Shown here: piece by piece, positions 7,358-16,229 of the stretch
Numbering within the stretch: position 1 is the stretch's first letter
Layout: every line of letters begins with the position of its first letter
Origin: Deltaproteobacteria bacterium
GTDB taxonomy: Bacteria > Desulfobacterota > Desulfarculia > Adiutricales > Adiutricaceae
Length of the DNA: 23,900 bases
Direction: 5' to 3'
Assembly: GCA_031269135.1 (NCBI GenBank)
Contig: JAISZP010000099.1
Span: 1 to 23,900 of the forward strand
Position numbers and translations under genes: made by a program
Notes under the pieces: model-generated
The model's database searches: none
The model's input: only the letters and a program-made list of their open reading frames with translations
What the model was told of the DNA's origin: nothing

Positions 7358-7977
7358 TCAGCGGGAGGCTGGGCCGGACAAAACGCTGAATCCGTCGAAT
7401 AGAGAATCTTTTTCTCCGACGGCCAAGGCCGTATCGACTTCGGCCCAAGGACTGGCCCCGCTTAGGAGTTTTTGAGCGGCAAGACATGCGGGCAGAGGAT
7501 TGTCTCTCGAGCGCCTGAGCAGCTCCTGGGCATCCGTCCCGTCGAAGGGTCTGGCGATGGAGGCCCCAAACTTCGCGCAGACGTCGGAAAAAATGCGGTT
7601 GTTCTCAAACTCCCGGCCTAAGGCCAGCACTAGCTGCACGCCTCTGTCGCGGTCGGCCTCAGGCATTAGGACGGCCACCTGGCCGCCGCCTAGCTTGGCC
7701 GCCAAATCCAAAGGCCTCAGGGCGCTTTTCAAAAAAGCGCCCAGGGCCTTGAATATTTCGTCTGTATGCTTGTCGAGATGGACCACCACCATCCCCACCG
7801 GCTTTTCGGTGCGCTCCATGCGGCTCATTTCGTAAACGACCGTCAGCTTGAAGTGCTCGGCATGATATAAGCCGCTGGCGACGTCCAAGCAGGTGGCCTG
7901 AGGGGAGCGCTTATCCATCTCTCCGCCGGCGCCGCCGGATTTCGACCCGCCCTTACGGCGACCGACCGACCGAGACA

Positions 7978-7978
<1 letters not shown>
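7358..7978 (-). CDS. Degenerate GGDEF-domain protein, end of che operon
   Basis: Residues 30-140 follow the GGDEF (diguanylate cyclase) fold: CLDVASGLYHAEHFKLTVVY corresponds to the usual 'D.LTGL.N...f' start, and VGMVVVHLD to the first strand. LAAKLGGGQVAVLMPEAD stands where R-Y-GGDEF-AVLLP is expected. The signature itself is GGGQV (97-101), so the metal- and GTP-binding acidic residues are gone and cyclase activity is unlikely. No EAL domain or transmembrane helix is seen. The N-terminus is basic and Gly/Ser-rich. Its ATG overlaps the cheB stop as ATGA, which ties it to the chemosensory operon. It may act as a nucleotide-sensing or scaffold partner. Family call moderate; role inferred. Confidence 0.65.
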
Positions 7979-9015
<1,037 letters not shown>

Positions 9016-9043
9016 TTAATGCCGCTAGGCGCGGAAAACGCCT

Positions 9044-9937
9044 TCAGCGCTGAAGCTTTCTGTATATGCAGGGCGCGACGTACGTAAACTTATGCTGAAG
9101 CCCGGAAAGGCTTTCGGAGTGACCTATGAAGAGGTACCCGCCAGGCTCCAACAATTTGTAAAATTTATCGACGAGCTTGGCGATGGTGTCTCTGTCGAAA
9201 TATATCATCACGTTGCGGCAAAAGATTAAATCCATCGGTCCTTTGTAAGGCATCGGATCCATTAAGTTGAAACGCCGAAAAGATATGAGTCTGCGTATTT
9301 CAGGGGATATGGTGTAGATATATCCGCCCTTTTCCGCTTGATTTTTCGTCAGGTACTTGGCGAGGACAGCCGGAGGAATATTCTTGGCGCTCTCCGGTCC
9401 GTACTGCCCTTTTTTGGCGACGTTCAAAACCTTGGTGGAAAGATCGGTGGCCAACATCCGAAAATCCCCGCCGGCGGAGAAATAATGGCTATTTTCAAAG
9501 ACCACCATGGCGATGGTGTAAGGCTCTTCCCCGGAAGAACAAGCGGCGCTCCAGATCCTAAGCCTGGGACCCCCGGTTTTGCCGCGCTTGCGGCTCATCT
9601 CAAGCTCAGGGAGAAAGGTTTTGGCCATAAAAATGAAGTGCTGCGGCTCCCGCCAAAAGCTGGTCAGGTTTGTGGCCAAGGCGTCCAATAAAAAGACTAG
9701 TTCGTCGCCGGAGGAATCGGTCATCACGTATTGGAAATAAGTCTTGAAATTTTTCATCTCCAGCTGGGCGATTCTTTTGGTCAGTCTGGCCCTCACCAGC
9801 TCTTTTTTCCCATCGAGAAGATTGATGCCGCTGGTTTTATGAACGAAATTCGCGATGGTCTGGTATTCCGCGTCGGTGAGATCCGGCGGCTGAAAGACCA
9901 CAGGTCGTTTTATATCGGTTAAATGGCTATCGGCCAC
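9044..9937 (-). CDS. cheR: Chemotaxis protein methyltransferase CheR
   Basis: CheR methylates specific glutamates in receptor signalling domains with S-adenosylmethionine. The product (297 aa) has the all-helical N-terminal domain (about 18-90: YQTIANFVHKTSGINLLDGK … ALATNLTSFWREPQHF). The SAM-binding domain follows, with LRIWSAACSSGEEPYTIAM, LATDLS, and then FCRNVMIYFD and FIGHSES. All are CheR signatures. The start is GTG 9937, preceded by GGGAG with a six-base spacer. It precedes cheB in the same operon, and a repeat-filled gap of 182 bases separates it from cheW. Confidence 0.97.
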   Translation of the reverse strand: MADSHLTDIKRPVVFQPPDLTDAEYQTIANFVHKTSGINLLDGKKELVRARLTKRIAQLEMKNFKTYFQYVMTDSSGDELVFLLDALATNLTSFWREPQHFIFMAKTFLPELEMSRKRGKTGGPRLRIWSAACSSGEEPYTIAMVVFENSHYFSAGGDFRMLATDLSTKVLNVAKKGQYGPESAKNIPPAVLAKYLTKNQAEKGGYIYTISPEIRRLISFRRFNLMDPMPYKGPMDLIFCRNVMIYFDRDTIAKLVDKFYKLLEPGGYLFIGHSESLSGLQHKFTYVAPCIYRKLQR

Positions 9938-9977
9938 TACGAACTCCCAAAAAAGAACATTTACAAAAATAAGTATC

Positions 9978-10094
9978 AGAAATGCATGAGTTTAAAAAAC
10001 TATGAGCCAAGAAATCAATGAACTACAAAAATCCATGAATTACGAAAATCTATGCCTCGCTCAAGTCAATGAACTTCAAAATCCATGAGCCTCG
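9978..10094. repeat. Degenerate 15-19-bp tandem repeat between cheW and cheR
   Basis: Seven units carrying a core of the form AAAATCCATGAAYTAC recur at spacings of mostly 17 bases (9978, 9995, 10010, 10027, 10044, 10063, 10078). Unit length varies from 15 to 19, so this array is looser than the others. It fills most of the gap between cheW and cheR within the operon. Confidence 0.7.
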
Positions 10095-10119
10095 AAACTC
10101 GACTGCCCTCCGAACGAAA

Positions 10120-10665
10120 CTACTCCGCCGACGCCGCCTCCAGCTCTTCCTCCTCGGAAGGCTTAGGTCCAAAGGTCAATTCCTGATCCGTCAGAATCAA
10201 ATCGATGTCCAAAATGATTATCACCTGGGTCTTGGTCTTGGCCATGCCTTTGATGTAATCGCTTTTGAGACTGGAGCCGAATTCCGGGGCTGGTTCGATG
10301 TCGTCTTGATTGATCGTGATGACCTCGGAGACCCTGTCGACCACTATTCCCATTTGAGTGGGGCCGGAGATGGTGTCGAACTCGATTACGATGATGGAAG
10401 TGCGTTCCGTGTACTCCTGCTCGGCCAGCCCAAACTTGAGCCTGAGATCTATGACCGGGATCACTTTGCCCCTGAGGTTGATCAAGCCCTTCATGAACCG
10501 AGGTGTCTGCGGCACAGCCGTAATATCCATCATGCCGTTGATTTCCATGATCTTAAGGATGTCTAATCCGTAAAATTCCTCGGCAAGCTCGAAGCGCAAA
10601 AATTTCAGATCTTGGCTGCGACCGGCTGATGATTTGTTTTCTTGGTTTGTGTCGTCGTATCTCAT
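10120..10665 (-). CDS. cheW: Chemotaxis coupling protein CheW
   Basis: CheW links chemoreceptors to the CheA kinase in the signalling array. The 181-residue product has a CheW/SH3-like double barrel between about residues 18 and 160. It opens with LKFLRFELAEEFYGLDILKI and continues with VPQTPRFMKGLINLRGKVIPVIDL, the strongest signature of the family, then GIVVDRVSEVITI. An acidic Glu/Ala-rich tail and a polar N-terminus flank it. ATG 10665 has AGGG three bases upstream, a short spacing. The gene follows cheA after a 256-base gap filled with two different tandem arrays, and precedes cheR. Confidence 0.95.
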   Translation of the reverse strand: MRYDDTNQENKSSAGRSQDLKFLRFELAEEFYGLDILKIMEINGMMDITAVPQTPRFMKGLINLRGKVIPVIDLRLKFGLAEQEYTERTSIIVIEFDTISGPTQMGIVVDRVSEVITINQDDIEPAPEFGSSLKSDYIKGMAKTKTQVIIILDIDLILTDQELTFGPKPSEEEELEAASAE

Positions 10666-10682
10666 AGACCCTACCGAAAACC

Positions 10683-10787
10683 CGCTCCGGAAAATTTCGT
10701 TCCGGAAAATCCCAATCAGGATGATTTCAACAAGGATGATTCCACTGCGGAAAACGCCGCTGCGGAAAATCCCATTTCAGGAAAACA
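10683..10787. repeat. 15-bp degenerate tandem repeat, 7 copies
   Basis: Seven exact 15-base periods start at 10683, 10698, 10713, 10728, 10743, 10758 and 10773. Two unit types alternate in blocks: CGYTSCGGAAAATCC (units 1, 2, 5, 6) and CAAYAAGGATGATTT (units 3, 4). The array begins just upstream of cheW. The period is a multiple of three and the plus strand is open here, but the frame has no start context or homology. Confidence 0.85.
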
Positions 10788-10859
10788 TATGGATTTTGAC
10801 GGAAAAACAATGTCCGAACAAGACACTGCTTAATATCGCTTAAAAACAGAAGGCTTAAA

Positions 10860-10919
10860 TTTCATCAGTCGAAGCTGTCTTTCATCTGTTAACGCTGACT
10901 TACATCAGCTATCGCTCGT
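10860..10919. repeat. 20-bp degenerate tandem repeat, 3 copies
   Basis: Three units of 20 bases (10860, 10880, 10900) share the frame TTTCATCAGTNRANGCTGAC. They lie immediately 3' of cheA, ending two bases before its stop codon on the plus-strand axis. The sequence is distinct from the 15-bp array 70 bases away. Confidence 0.6.
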
Positions 10920-10921
10920 CT

Positions 10922-13900
10922 TCAGCTCCAGGACTTGTCGTCCATCTCCCAATCGGCCGTTTCCGAAGGCGGCGCGACGATGGTCATTCCTTCATCGGTT
11001 TCAAAAAGCCCATTGATGTCCAAAATGAGGCCTACCCTCCCGTCGCCCAGGATTGTTCCTCCGGCGAGCGTCCGCACGTACTTCAAGCGCTCGCCGAGAG
11101 ACTTGATGACCACCTCTTGTTTGCCTAGGACCTCGTCCACCATCAAGCAGCGTCTCTGGCCCTCGTTTTCGACCACCACCACCAAAGCCTTGGAGGGATC
11201 GGTAGTCGCCCCGGCGACGTTGACCAATCTATCGAGTCTGACCAGAGGCAGCAGGCTTTCTCTGACCTTTATCATCTCGCCTTGATTTTTGACGGTGAAG
11301 TACTCTTCAGGTTTCGGCCTGAATGATTGGTTGATTGATATGGTGGGCAGTATGTAGCGGTTGTCGCCGACTCTGACGATCATCCCGTCGATGATGGCCA
11401 AAGTCAAAGGCAGTCTGATGGTGAAGGTCGAGCCGTTCTCCGGGACGGAGGTGAAATCGACCTTTCCCCTGAGGGTCTCTATGGATTTTCTCACCACGTC
11501 CATGCCCACTCCCCTGCCGGAAATCTCGGTTATGCGGTCGGCGGTGGAAAAGCCCGGTTGAAAGACCAGGTTATGGACGGCGGTCGTGGAGAGCGTTTCT
11601 CCCAGTTGGACCAGTCCCTTTTCAAGCGCTCTGGCCATGACTTTTTTGACGTCTAGGCCTCTTCCGTCGTCAGTGAGCTCGATGACCACATTTCCGCCCT
11701 GATGATAGGCTTTAAGCAGCAAGCTGCCCTTGGGAGATTTTCCTTTGGCCCGGCGATCGTTGGGCGATTCCAATCCATGATCCAAGGAATTGCGGATCAT
11801 GTGAACCAAGGGGTCGTAGAGAGATTCGACCATGTTTCGGTCGATTTCAGTGTCGTTGCCTTGGGTTTGAAAATCGACGTCTTTTTCGAAGCGGTGCGCC
11901 AAATCTCTGACGAGCCTGTGCATCTTCTTGAAGGTGTTGTTGATCTGCACCATCCTAAGGCTCATGGCGTTTCTCTGGAGTTCCGAGGTGATCCTGGAGA
12001 CCTGAGCGAGGTCTTTGTTTATTTTCTGTTCCTTCAAGATCTTGATGGACTCGTTGGAGGTGATCAGAGACTGGGTTATGACCAATTCTCCCACCAGATC
12101 GATCAAGCCGTCGAGCTTCTGCGTCTCCACCTTGACCGTGTGCGCCGCGGCGCCCGCCGGGCCGGTCAGTCCAAAACCCTCGCTTTGTTTCTGCTCCCTC
12201 AAAGCCGCCGCGACTTTTTCCGGGGCTCCGATCTTCTGTTTGAGGATAATCTCGCCCAGTTTAGTCTCTTTTAAATTCGCCTGTATCTTTAGGGCCTTAT
12301 CGATGTGCTCGTGCTCAAGCAGCCCTATGGAAACCAGAATGTCGCCCAGCCTCCTGCCTTTGTCGACCGTCTCTTGGCGCTTTAAGGCATTATCGAGCTC
12401 TTCCTGGGTGATGAGATTTTCTTGGACCAAAATCTCGCCTAAACGCACGCTTCGGACGGTTTTTTGAGCCTGGATCAAGCCGCCTAAGTCGCCTTCGGAT
12501 ATCAGGCCTTTTTCGACCAAGATCTCTCCGAGTTTTTTAGGTTTGCCGGCTATGGCCGCTCCGCTGCGATTGACGCCGGCGAAGGGATCTGCGGTGAGGA
12601 TTCCCTGGCGGGCGGCCCAGATGTTGTCTTTGAGTTCGGAAAGTTCCGAGGTCTTCCAGCTTGGGTCGACCGACCAGCTGCGCCCGTCGGCGTTTATGCT
12701 CAAACAGTTCAGGCCGTTTATCAGAAATGAGCAAGCTTTGAGGAGTATATCGGTGATCAAGGTCGAGTGAGGGATCTGTTCGTTGACCACGTAGTCGATC
12801 AGACTTATCGTCTCCGCCGTCAAGCGGGCCAAGTCATCCAAATCCAAAAGGCTGAAGCCTCCCAGTATGGCTCTAAAGCGCGGCAGAGTCTCATGGATGG
12901 CCGCCACCGGGTCGGCTTTCTGCTCAACCGTCACCAACATCATCTGAAGGTCTTCCACCGCCTTGGCGAAGTCGGATTTGAAGTAGTCGACCGTCAGCTT
13001 CTGGGTGGTCAAGAGCACGTCGCGCCGAGCCTGAGTCGGGGTCGGCACGATGTAGGCCACGCCGTCGCCTTTTTTACGCGGTTTGAAGGCTTCTTTGGGA
13101 GGACTCTCTTGCATGTTGGCGAGATTATCCGGCGAAGAGGCTTGCTGGGGCGGGGCTTTGGGAGCGGTCGTCTCGGCGGCGCTCGACTGCTCGTCGGGAC
13201 TGGGTTTGGCCTCGGAGCCGACTTGTTTGTCCTCGGAGCCGACTTGTTCGGCGGAATCGTCGAGCGGCGCGGCATTGTCCGCTGGCGCGTCCGAAGAAGC
13301 GCCAAGATCGATGCTCTTTGATTTCGAGGAATCTTGAAGACTTTGCGTGTCCGGCGGATTTGGAATGTCCGGCGGATTATCAGAGTCCGGCGAATTTGGA
13401 GCGTCCGGTGAATTTTGATCGTCTAGAATTTTTTGAGCGTCTAAAAGTGTTTGAGCTTCTTGCGGATTTAAAAGGTCCGGCGATTTTTGAGCATCTAATG
13501 AATTTTCAGCATCCGGTAAATTTTTCGTGTCTTGTAAATTATTCGTGTCTTGTATATTTTTAGAGTCTTGTATATTTTTGGAATCCAGTAAAATTTTAGC
13601 TTCCAGCTCAAATCCCTCGACGTTGCCCTGAAAGGGAGCTTCGACCGGCAGACACCTCGACAGTTCTTCAAGCAAGCTTAGACCGTCTCCCAATGCTTTG
13701 ACGGCCTTGTCGGCATCTTTGATTTCGCCGAGGATTAAAGATTTTAGAATTTTATTAAGGGTATCGATTATGGGCTTTGGAACTTTCGATCCCAGCGGGG
13801 CGAAAAGCGGCGCGATTTTCTCCAGCTGACCCAGCAAAGAGCTTAATTCCAGAAGGTTTTCCGAAGACATCATGACCAAGTCAAGACTAGCCTTGTTTAA

Positions 13901-13933
13901 ATTTTGGTTCAAACTGTCCGAATCAAAGGTCAT
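10922..13933 (-). CDS. cheA: CheA-family histidine kinase with four MshEN-type motifs and altered HPt region
   Basis: This is the central kinase of the chemosensory array, at 1003 residues much longer than the usual 650-750. Order: helical N-terminus without any His (1-110); fifteen hexapeptide repeats (115-204) and a Pro/Ser/Glu-rich linker to about 290; a helical HPt-like domain (about 300-450); four 24-residue MshEN-type motifs (467-581); P3 dimerisation from about 605; P4 ATPase with N-box MIRNSLDHGLE, G1 TDDGRGLD and G2 GRGVGMDVV; and a P5 CheW-like domain to the end. In the HPt-like segment, FRAILGGFSLLDLDDLA aligns with the canonical H-x-L-K-G stretch, but the His position is Arg (R354). 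The nearest His is H347, two turns earlier. A GGTGAG ribosome-binding site precedes ATG 13933. MshEN domains bind c-di-GMP in pilus and secretion ATPases; binding here is inferred. Confidence 0.95.
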   Translation of the reverse strand: MTFDSDSLNQNLNKASLDLVMMSSENLLELSSLLGQLEKIAPLFAPLGSKVPKPIIDTLNKILKSLILGEIKDADKAVKALGDGLSLLEELSRCLPVEAPFQGNVEGFELEAKILLDSKNIQDSKNIQDTNNLQDTKNLPDAENSLDAQKSPDLLNPQEAQTLLDAQKILDDQNSPDAPNSPDSDNPPDIPNPPDTQSLQDSSKSKSIDLGASSDAPADNAAPLDDSAEQVGSEDKQVGSEAKPSPDEQSSAAETTAPKAPPQQASSPDNLANMQESPPKEAFKPRKKGDGVAYIVPTPTQARRDVLLTTQKLTVDYFKSDFAKAVEDLQMMLVTVEQKADPVAAIHETLPRFRAILGGFSLLDLDDLARLTAETISLIDYVVNEQIPHSTLITDILLKACSFLINGLNCLSINADGRSWSVDPSWKTSELSELKDNIWAARQGILTADPFAGVNRSGAAIAGKPKKLGEILVEKGLISEGDLGGLIQAQKTVRSVRLGEILVQENLITQEELDNALKRQETVDKGRRLGDILVSIGLLEHEHIDKALKIQANLKETKLGEIILKQKIGAPEKVAAALREQKQSEGFGLTGPAGAAAHTVKVETQKLDGLIDLVGELVITQSLITSNESIKILKEQKINKDLAQVSRITSELQRNAMSLRMVQINNTFKKMHRLVRDLAHRFEKDVDFQTQGNDTEIDRNMVESLYDPLVHMIRNSLDHGLESPNDRRAKGKSPKGSLLLKAYHQGGNVVIELTDDGRGLDVKKVMARALEKGLVQLGETLSTTAVHNLVFQPGFSTADRITEISGRGVGMDVVRKSIETLRGKVDFTSVPENGSTFTIRLPLTLAIIDGMIVRVGDNRYILPTISINQSFRPKPEEYFTVKNQGEMIKVRESLLPLVRLDRLVNVAGATTDPSKALVVVVENEGQRRCLMVDEVLGKQEVVIKSLGERLKYVRTLAGGTILGDGRVGLILDINGLFETDEGMTIVAPPSETADWEMDDKSWS
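12191..12535 (-). other. Four tandem MshEN-type motifs inside CheA
   Basis: Residues 467-490, 497-520, 528-551 and 558-581 each fit the 24-residue pattern RLGxxLVxxGLIxxxxLxxxLxxQ, separated by 6-7 residues. Motif 1 opens KLGEILVEKGLIS, motif 2 RLGEILVQENLIT, motif 3 RLGDILVSIGLLE and motif 4 KLGEIILKQKIGA. The first three keep nearly all consensus positions; the fourth is more diverged. Two such motifs normally make one c-di-GMP site, so this span could form two domains. Confidence 0.75.
13322..13591. repeat. 18-bp intragenic tandem repeat in cheA (15 hexapeptides)
   Basis: CheA residues 115-204 are fifteen six-residue units of the kind LQDTKN / SPDAPN / LLDAQK, in which the third residue is almost always Asp. 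The DNA period is 18 bases, so the frame is kept. Units nearest the N-terminus are Lys/Asn-rich and almost identical; later ones are Pro-rich and more diverged. The result is a flexible acidic linker. Confidence 0.9.
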
Positions 13934-14045
13934 GACTCACCATAGCTGAATTTCTGTTCCATACGGACATGAATCTACGGCTTGAACGGAACGACGACGG
14001 ACGGAACTCCGTCAGGCGATCGGGAAAAAATAGGCCGGGTCGTCG

Positions 14046-14510
14046 TCAAGCTTCGTCAGGCGTCGTCTCCGCCATAGGCTCAGCTGCGGCAGGCTTGTCG
14101 ACGGCCTTAGCCCCGCTTCCCAACGTCTCGCTCAATATGGCGAACTGCCAGCGTCGGAGTCGTTCTCGTTCGTCCAAAATCGTATCCACCAACTGGCCGA
14201 AGCTGGAAGGCTCTCTGGAGAGATAATCGGTTATTCCGCAGCTTATAGCCTCGATCATTCCCAAAAGCGACGGCCTGGAGGCCAGGACGATCAAGCGGGT
14301 CAGGGGCGACTGCAGGTGAACTTCCGAGCCTAAGCTATGATCGACCAACAGATTGCTGTCAGCTACTAGAAAATGAATGCTGTTGGTTTTGATGTAAGCA
14401 AGCACTCCAGAGATGTTTTCCACCACGGTGACGCTGAACCCTTCTCTCTCCAGGTCCGTAACCAACGGGGCGATGAAAGACGGATCTCTTTCGACGATCA
14501 CAATATGCAT
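14046..14510 (-). CDS. Receiver-domain protein with atypical pocket, first gene of che operon
   Basis: The 154 residues form one CheY-like receiver (about 1-118) and an Ala/Pro/Glu tail. Visible features are the first strand HIVIVERDPSF with E7 and D9 as the acidic pair, the likely phospho-acceptor D51 in HFLVADSNL, LIVLASRPS as strand 4, and ITDYLSREP where a receiver usually has DYLxKP. The switch Thr/Ser is replaced by Ala (A77, with S78 next) and the conserved Lys by Arg or Glu. Phosphorylation may therefore be weak or absent. There is no DNA-binding output domain. ATG 14510 has AGGG four bases upstream. It precedes cheA by 112 bases and probably opens the operon. It is the only stand-alone CheY-like protein in the cluster. 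Confidence 0.75.
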   Translation of the reverse strand: MHIVIVERDPSFIAPLVTDLEREGFSVTVVENISGVLAYIKTNSIHFLVADSNLLVDHSLGSEVHLQSPLTRLIVLASRPSLLGMIEAISCGITDYLSREPSSFGQLVDTILDERERLRRWQFAILSETLGSGAKAVDKPAAAEPMAETTPDEA

Positions 14511-14966
14511 ATTACCCTGCTTAAATCTTCGCCAAATAGGTAAATATCATTGATCAAAACGACGTTAAAAGAAAAAATGCGGGATTCCATCAAATAAAGA
14601 CTTTTAACATCTGAATTTACCGCTTTTAAAGAACCGAAATCAATTATAGGCGAAATTTCGACAATGCAGCCGTCAAGTAGCCCTTTACCGCCAAAAATGA
14701 ATGACGATGATAAATATTACTTCAAAGGGCGCTATAAATCAACCTAGACGGCCCGCCAGGCAACTTTTAAATCCATAAAATCGCGAAATTATTAATTTTT
14801 TTCCTCCGCAAAAAACGGCGCGATTTCAAACATCAATATAGGCATAGGAGAACGCAAAAAATTATGGTTTTAACTTTTTTATTGACATTTGCCGTCATCA
14901 AAGTCAACAATTGTCGACGGCCCAAAAAATTCGGGCAAGACTAAATCTGCAAAGTCGAGAAAAGTG
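14511..14966. other. Non-coding AT-rich region upstream of che operon
   Basis: No convincing ORF is seen. This stretch must hold the che operon promoter on the minus strand, but I find no clear sigma-70 or sigma-54 site. An inverted repeat AAATCGCG (14778-14785) / CGCGATTT (14819-14826) and a perfect plus-strand TTGACA (14882-14887) are present. The TTGACA has no matching -10 at normal spacing. Confidence 0.4.
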
Positions 14967-15197
14967 ATGCCTAAACTAAACAATGGCTTAAAGTCAAAAA
15001 AAAGAAGAAAACATTTTGATTATGGTCAAGAAGCACAAAATATTTATGATTCTTATATGGTAAAAATTGATGAGCTGTTAAAAAAAGATGGCACAAAAAT
15101 TGGCGATATAGAAATTTTATATGCTGAAATAATTAAAGAACTTGACGATTTAATTATTAAGATGCTTAAAGACCATCAAAGACTACCAAGAGAGTGA
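14967..15197 (+). CDS. Small Lys-rich hypothetical protein, AT-rich
   Basis: I do not recognise this protein. From ATG 14967 it is 76 residues: a Lys/Arg cluster near the N-terminus (LKSKKRRKHFDYG) and then an amphipathic helical part (YMVKIDELLKKDGTKIGD, ILYAEIIKELDDLIIKML) that could form a coiled coil. The frame is open back to TTG 14889, which would add 26 Ser/Lys-rich residues; neither start has a good ribosome-binding site. The DNA is clearly more AT-rich than the che or RND genes, with codons such as AAA, ATT and GAT favoured, suggesting recent acquisition. It stands alone in the accessory stretch. Whether it is expressed is open. Confidence 0.45.
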   Translation: MPKLNNGLKSKKRRKHFDYGQEAQNIYDSYMVKIDELLKKDGTKIGDIEILYAEIIKELDDLIIKMLKDHQRLPRE

Positions 15198-15600
15198 TCA
15201 TTAACATATGCCAAAACGAGTCAAACAGTTTTTACGACGTAGTCATCCCATATATCGCTGTTTTAATTTTGCCCTTAACCTCTAAAGATGTCGAGACCTT
15301 TTACATCCCACATCATTGCAGGTCTTTTCAATCTTTCTTGCGCCGCTGATCCATCGCCGGCGTCGATCATTGCGGTTTCGAGCATTGCGCTTCAGATATA
15401 TAAATCTTGTTTTCCATACTCTTTATAGTCGATATAATTTCTGCGATTTCTTATATGATCGATGCGTAAAAACCCCATTTTACGAATTTTTTATTTTTAA
15501 CCGACTGGAATCATTTATAAAACATTTTCTAGTTTGCCGATTTTAGGACTTTTTGCACTTCGATCTTATATAATTTGATGATTCACCAATTTTATGCTTA
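15198..15600. other. Non-coding AT-rich region
   Basis: These 403 bases hold no supported gene on either strand. In particular, no MazF-type toxin is encoded downstream of the antitoxin at 15601. The one structured element is a hairpin with a T-run at 15465-15493. Confidence 0.5.
15465..15493 (+). terminator. Possible Rho-independent terminator
   Basis: CGTAAAA (15465-15471), loop ACCCCA, TTTTACG (15478-15484), followed by AATTTTTTA. The stem is 7 bp but AT-rich, so the element is weak. It would close a plus-strand transcript from the small ORF at 14967. Confidence 0.35.
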
Positions 15601-15846
15601 TCACCATATCTCTTTCCCTACCGGATCGCCCCAATCAGTCATTTCCGTTTCATAGCTTGCCGTAAAGCCCTCAAATAGCTCCTGTATGGTCTTACGCGTT
15701 TGGGGATCAGCTTTTTTTATGATGACGCCATGATTCTCCACGACGATTTCTAAGGCGTCATGCTCGCCAATCCCCGCACTTTCCAGCAAGCGTTTCGGTA
15801 AAAGTATTCCCTGCGAATTTCCCCATTTTACGATTGTCGCTCTCAC
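15601..15846 (-). CDS. MazE-type (SpoVT/AbrB) antitoxin, no partner toxin
   Basis: The 81-residue product is a swapped-hairpin AbrB-fold DNA-binding antitoxin. The N-terminus IVKWGNSQGILLPKRLLE matches the MazE/PemI signature 'kWGnS.gvriPk', and ALEIVVENHGVIIKK is the second strand pair. The C-terminal DWGDPVGKEIW is the usual toxin-binding tail of this family. MazE normally represses its own operon and neutralises the MazF/PemK endoribonuclease encoded just downstream. Here the downstream 400 bases have no MazF frame, so the antitoxin is orphaned, or the toxin has decayed or lies elsewhere. The start is GTG 15846 with GGAGG seven bases upstream, a strong site that argues for real expression. 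Confidence 0.85.
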   Translation of the reverse strand: MRATIVKWGNSQGILLPKRLLESAGIGEHDALEIVVENHGVIIKKADPQTRKTIQELFEGFTASYETEMTDWGDPVGKEIW

Positions 15847-15940
15847 AAAAGCGCCTCCAATTGTTTATGTCGATTTTGTTTTTGTTTTGATAGGGAAGGA
15901 AATCGTAATATCTTGACTTCCGGTCGAATTTCCGGTTGCA

Positions 15941-16141
15941 GTGAAGGTCGGCGGCGTGGAAAGACTATCGATTAGGTGGAGCTTGGCGCAATCGGCAGGA
16001 TTTGCAAGCTTTGCAGCGAAAGAGGGATGGTTGGTAGTCTTCGATCAAATCAAGATGAAGCCTTGGGCGAAGATATGCAAACATTCCACGAAAAACTGTT
16101 CAAAATATTTTAGACGCCGTTTTTTAGATTTTTTGGCTTAG
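15941..16141 (+). pseudogene. Possible 3' remnant of an ATPase-like gene
   Basis: A 66-codon frame ends at 16141 and contains KEGWLVVFDQIKMKPWAKI. This resembles the C-terminal 'GyLVvFD.r....W.ek' segment found in prokaryotic AAA-type proteins of the AAA/PD-(D/E)XK kind. Upstream of it the frame shows no homology I can name, and no start with a ribosome-binding site. The likeliest reading is the decayed tail of a mobile or accessory ATPase gene. The match is from memory of the family and is not strong. The following sequence passes directly into the 13-bp repeat array. Confidence 0.3.
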
Positions 16142-16229
16142 ATGTCTAGTTTAGATGTCTAGTTTAGATAGCTAGTTTAGATAGCTGGGTTATATGCCTG
16201 GTTTAAATAGCTAGTTTAAATATTTGGGC
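16139..16229. repeat. 13-bp degenerate tandem repeat, 7 copies
   Basis: Seven 13-base units (TAGATGTCTAGTT and variants such as TAGATAGCTAGTT) start every 13 bases from 16139. The last unit runs into the left arm of the adjoining hairpin. The period equals that of the array at 333-618, but the sequence differs. Confidence 0.88.

Noticed and set aside
12767..13321. Long plus-strand ORF opposite cheA (184 codons)
   Set aside because: It is antisense to a well-supported CheA reading frame and reflects codon bias, not a gene.
14882..14914. Promoter from the perfect TTGACA at 14882
   Set aside because: No acceptable -10 box lies at 15-19 bases; the sequence there reads CAACAA/TTGTCG.
15208..15285. 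25-codon plus-strand ORF starting MPKRVKQF
   Set aside because: Too short, no clear ribosome-binding site and no recognisable product.
15198..15600. MazF toxin downstream of the antitoxin
   Set aside because: The minus strand is broken by stops in all frames and shows no MazF motifs.
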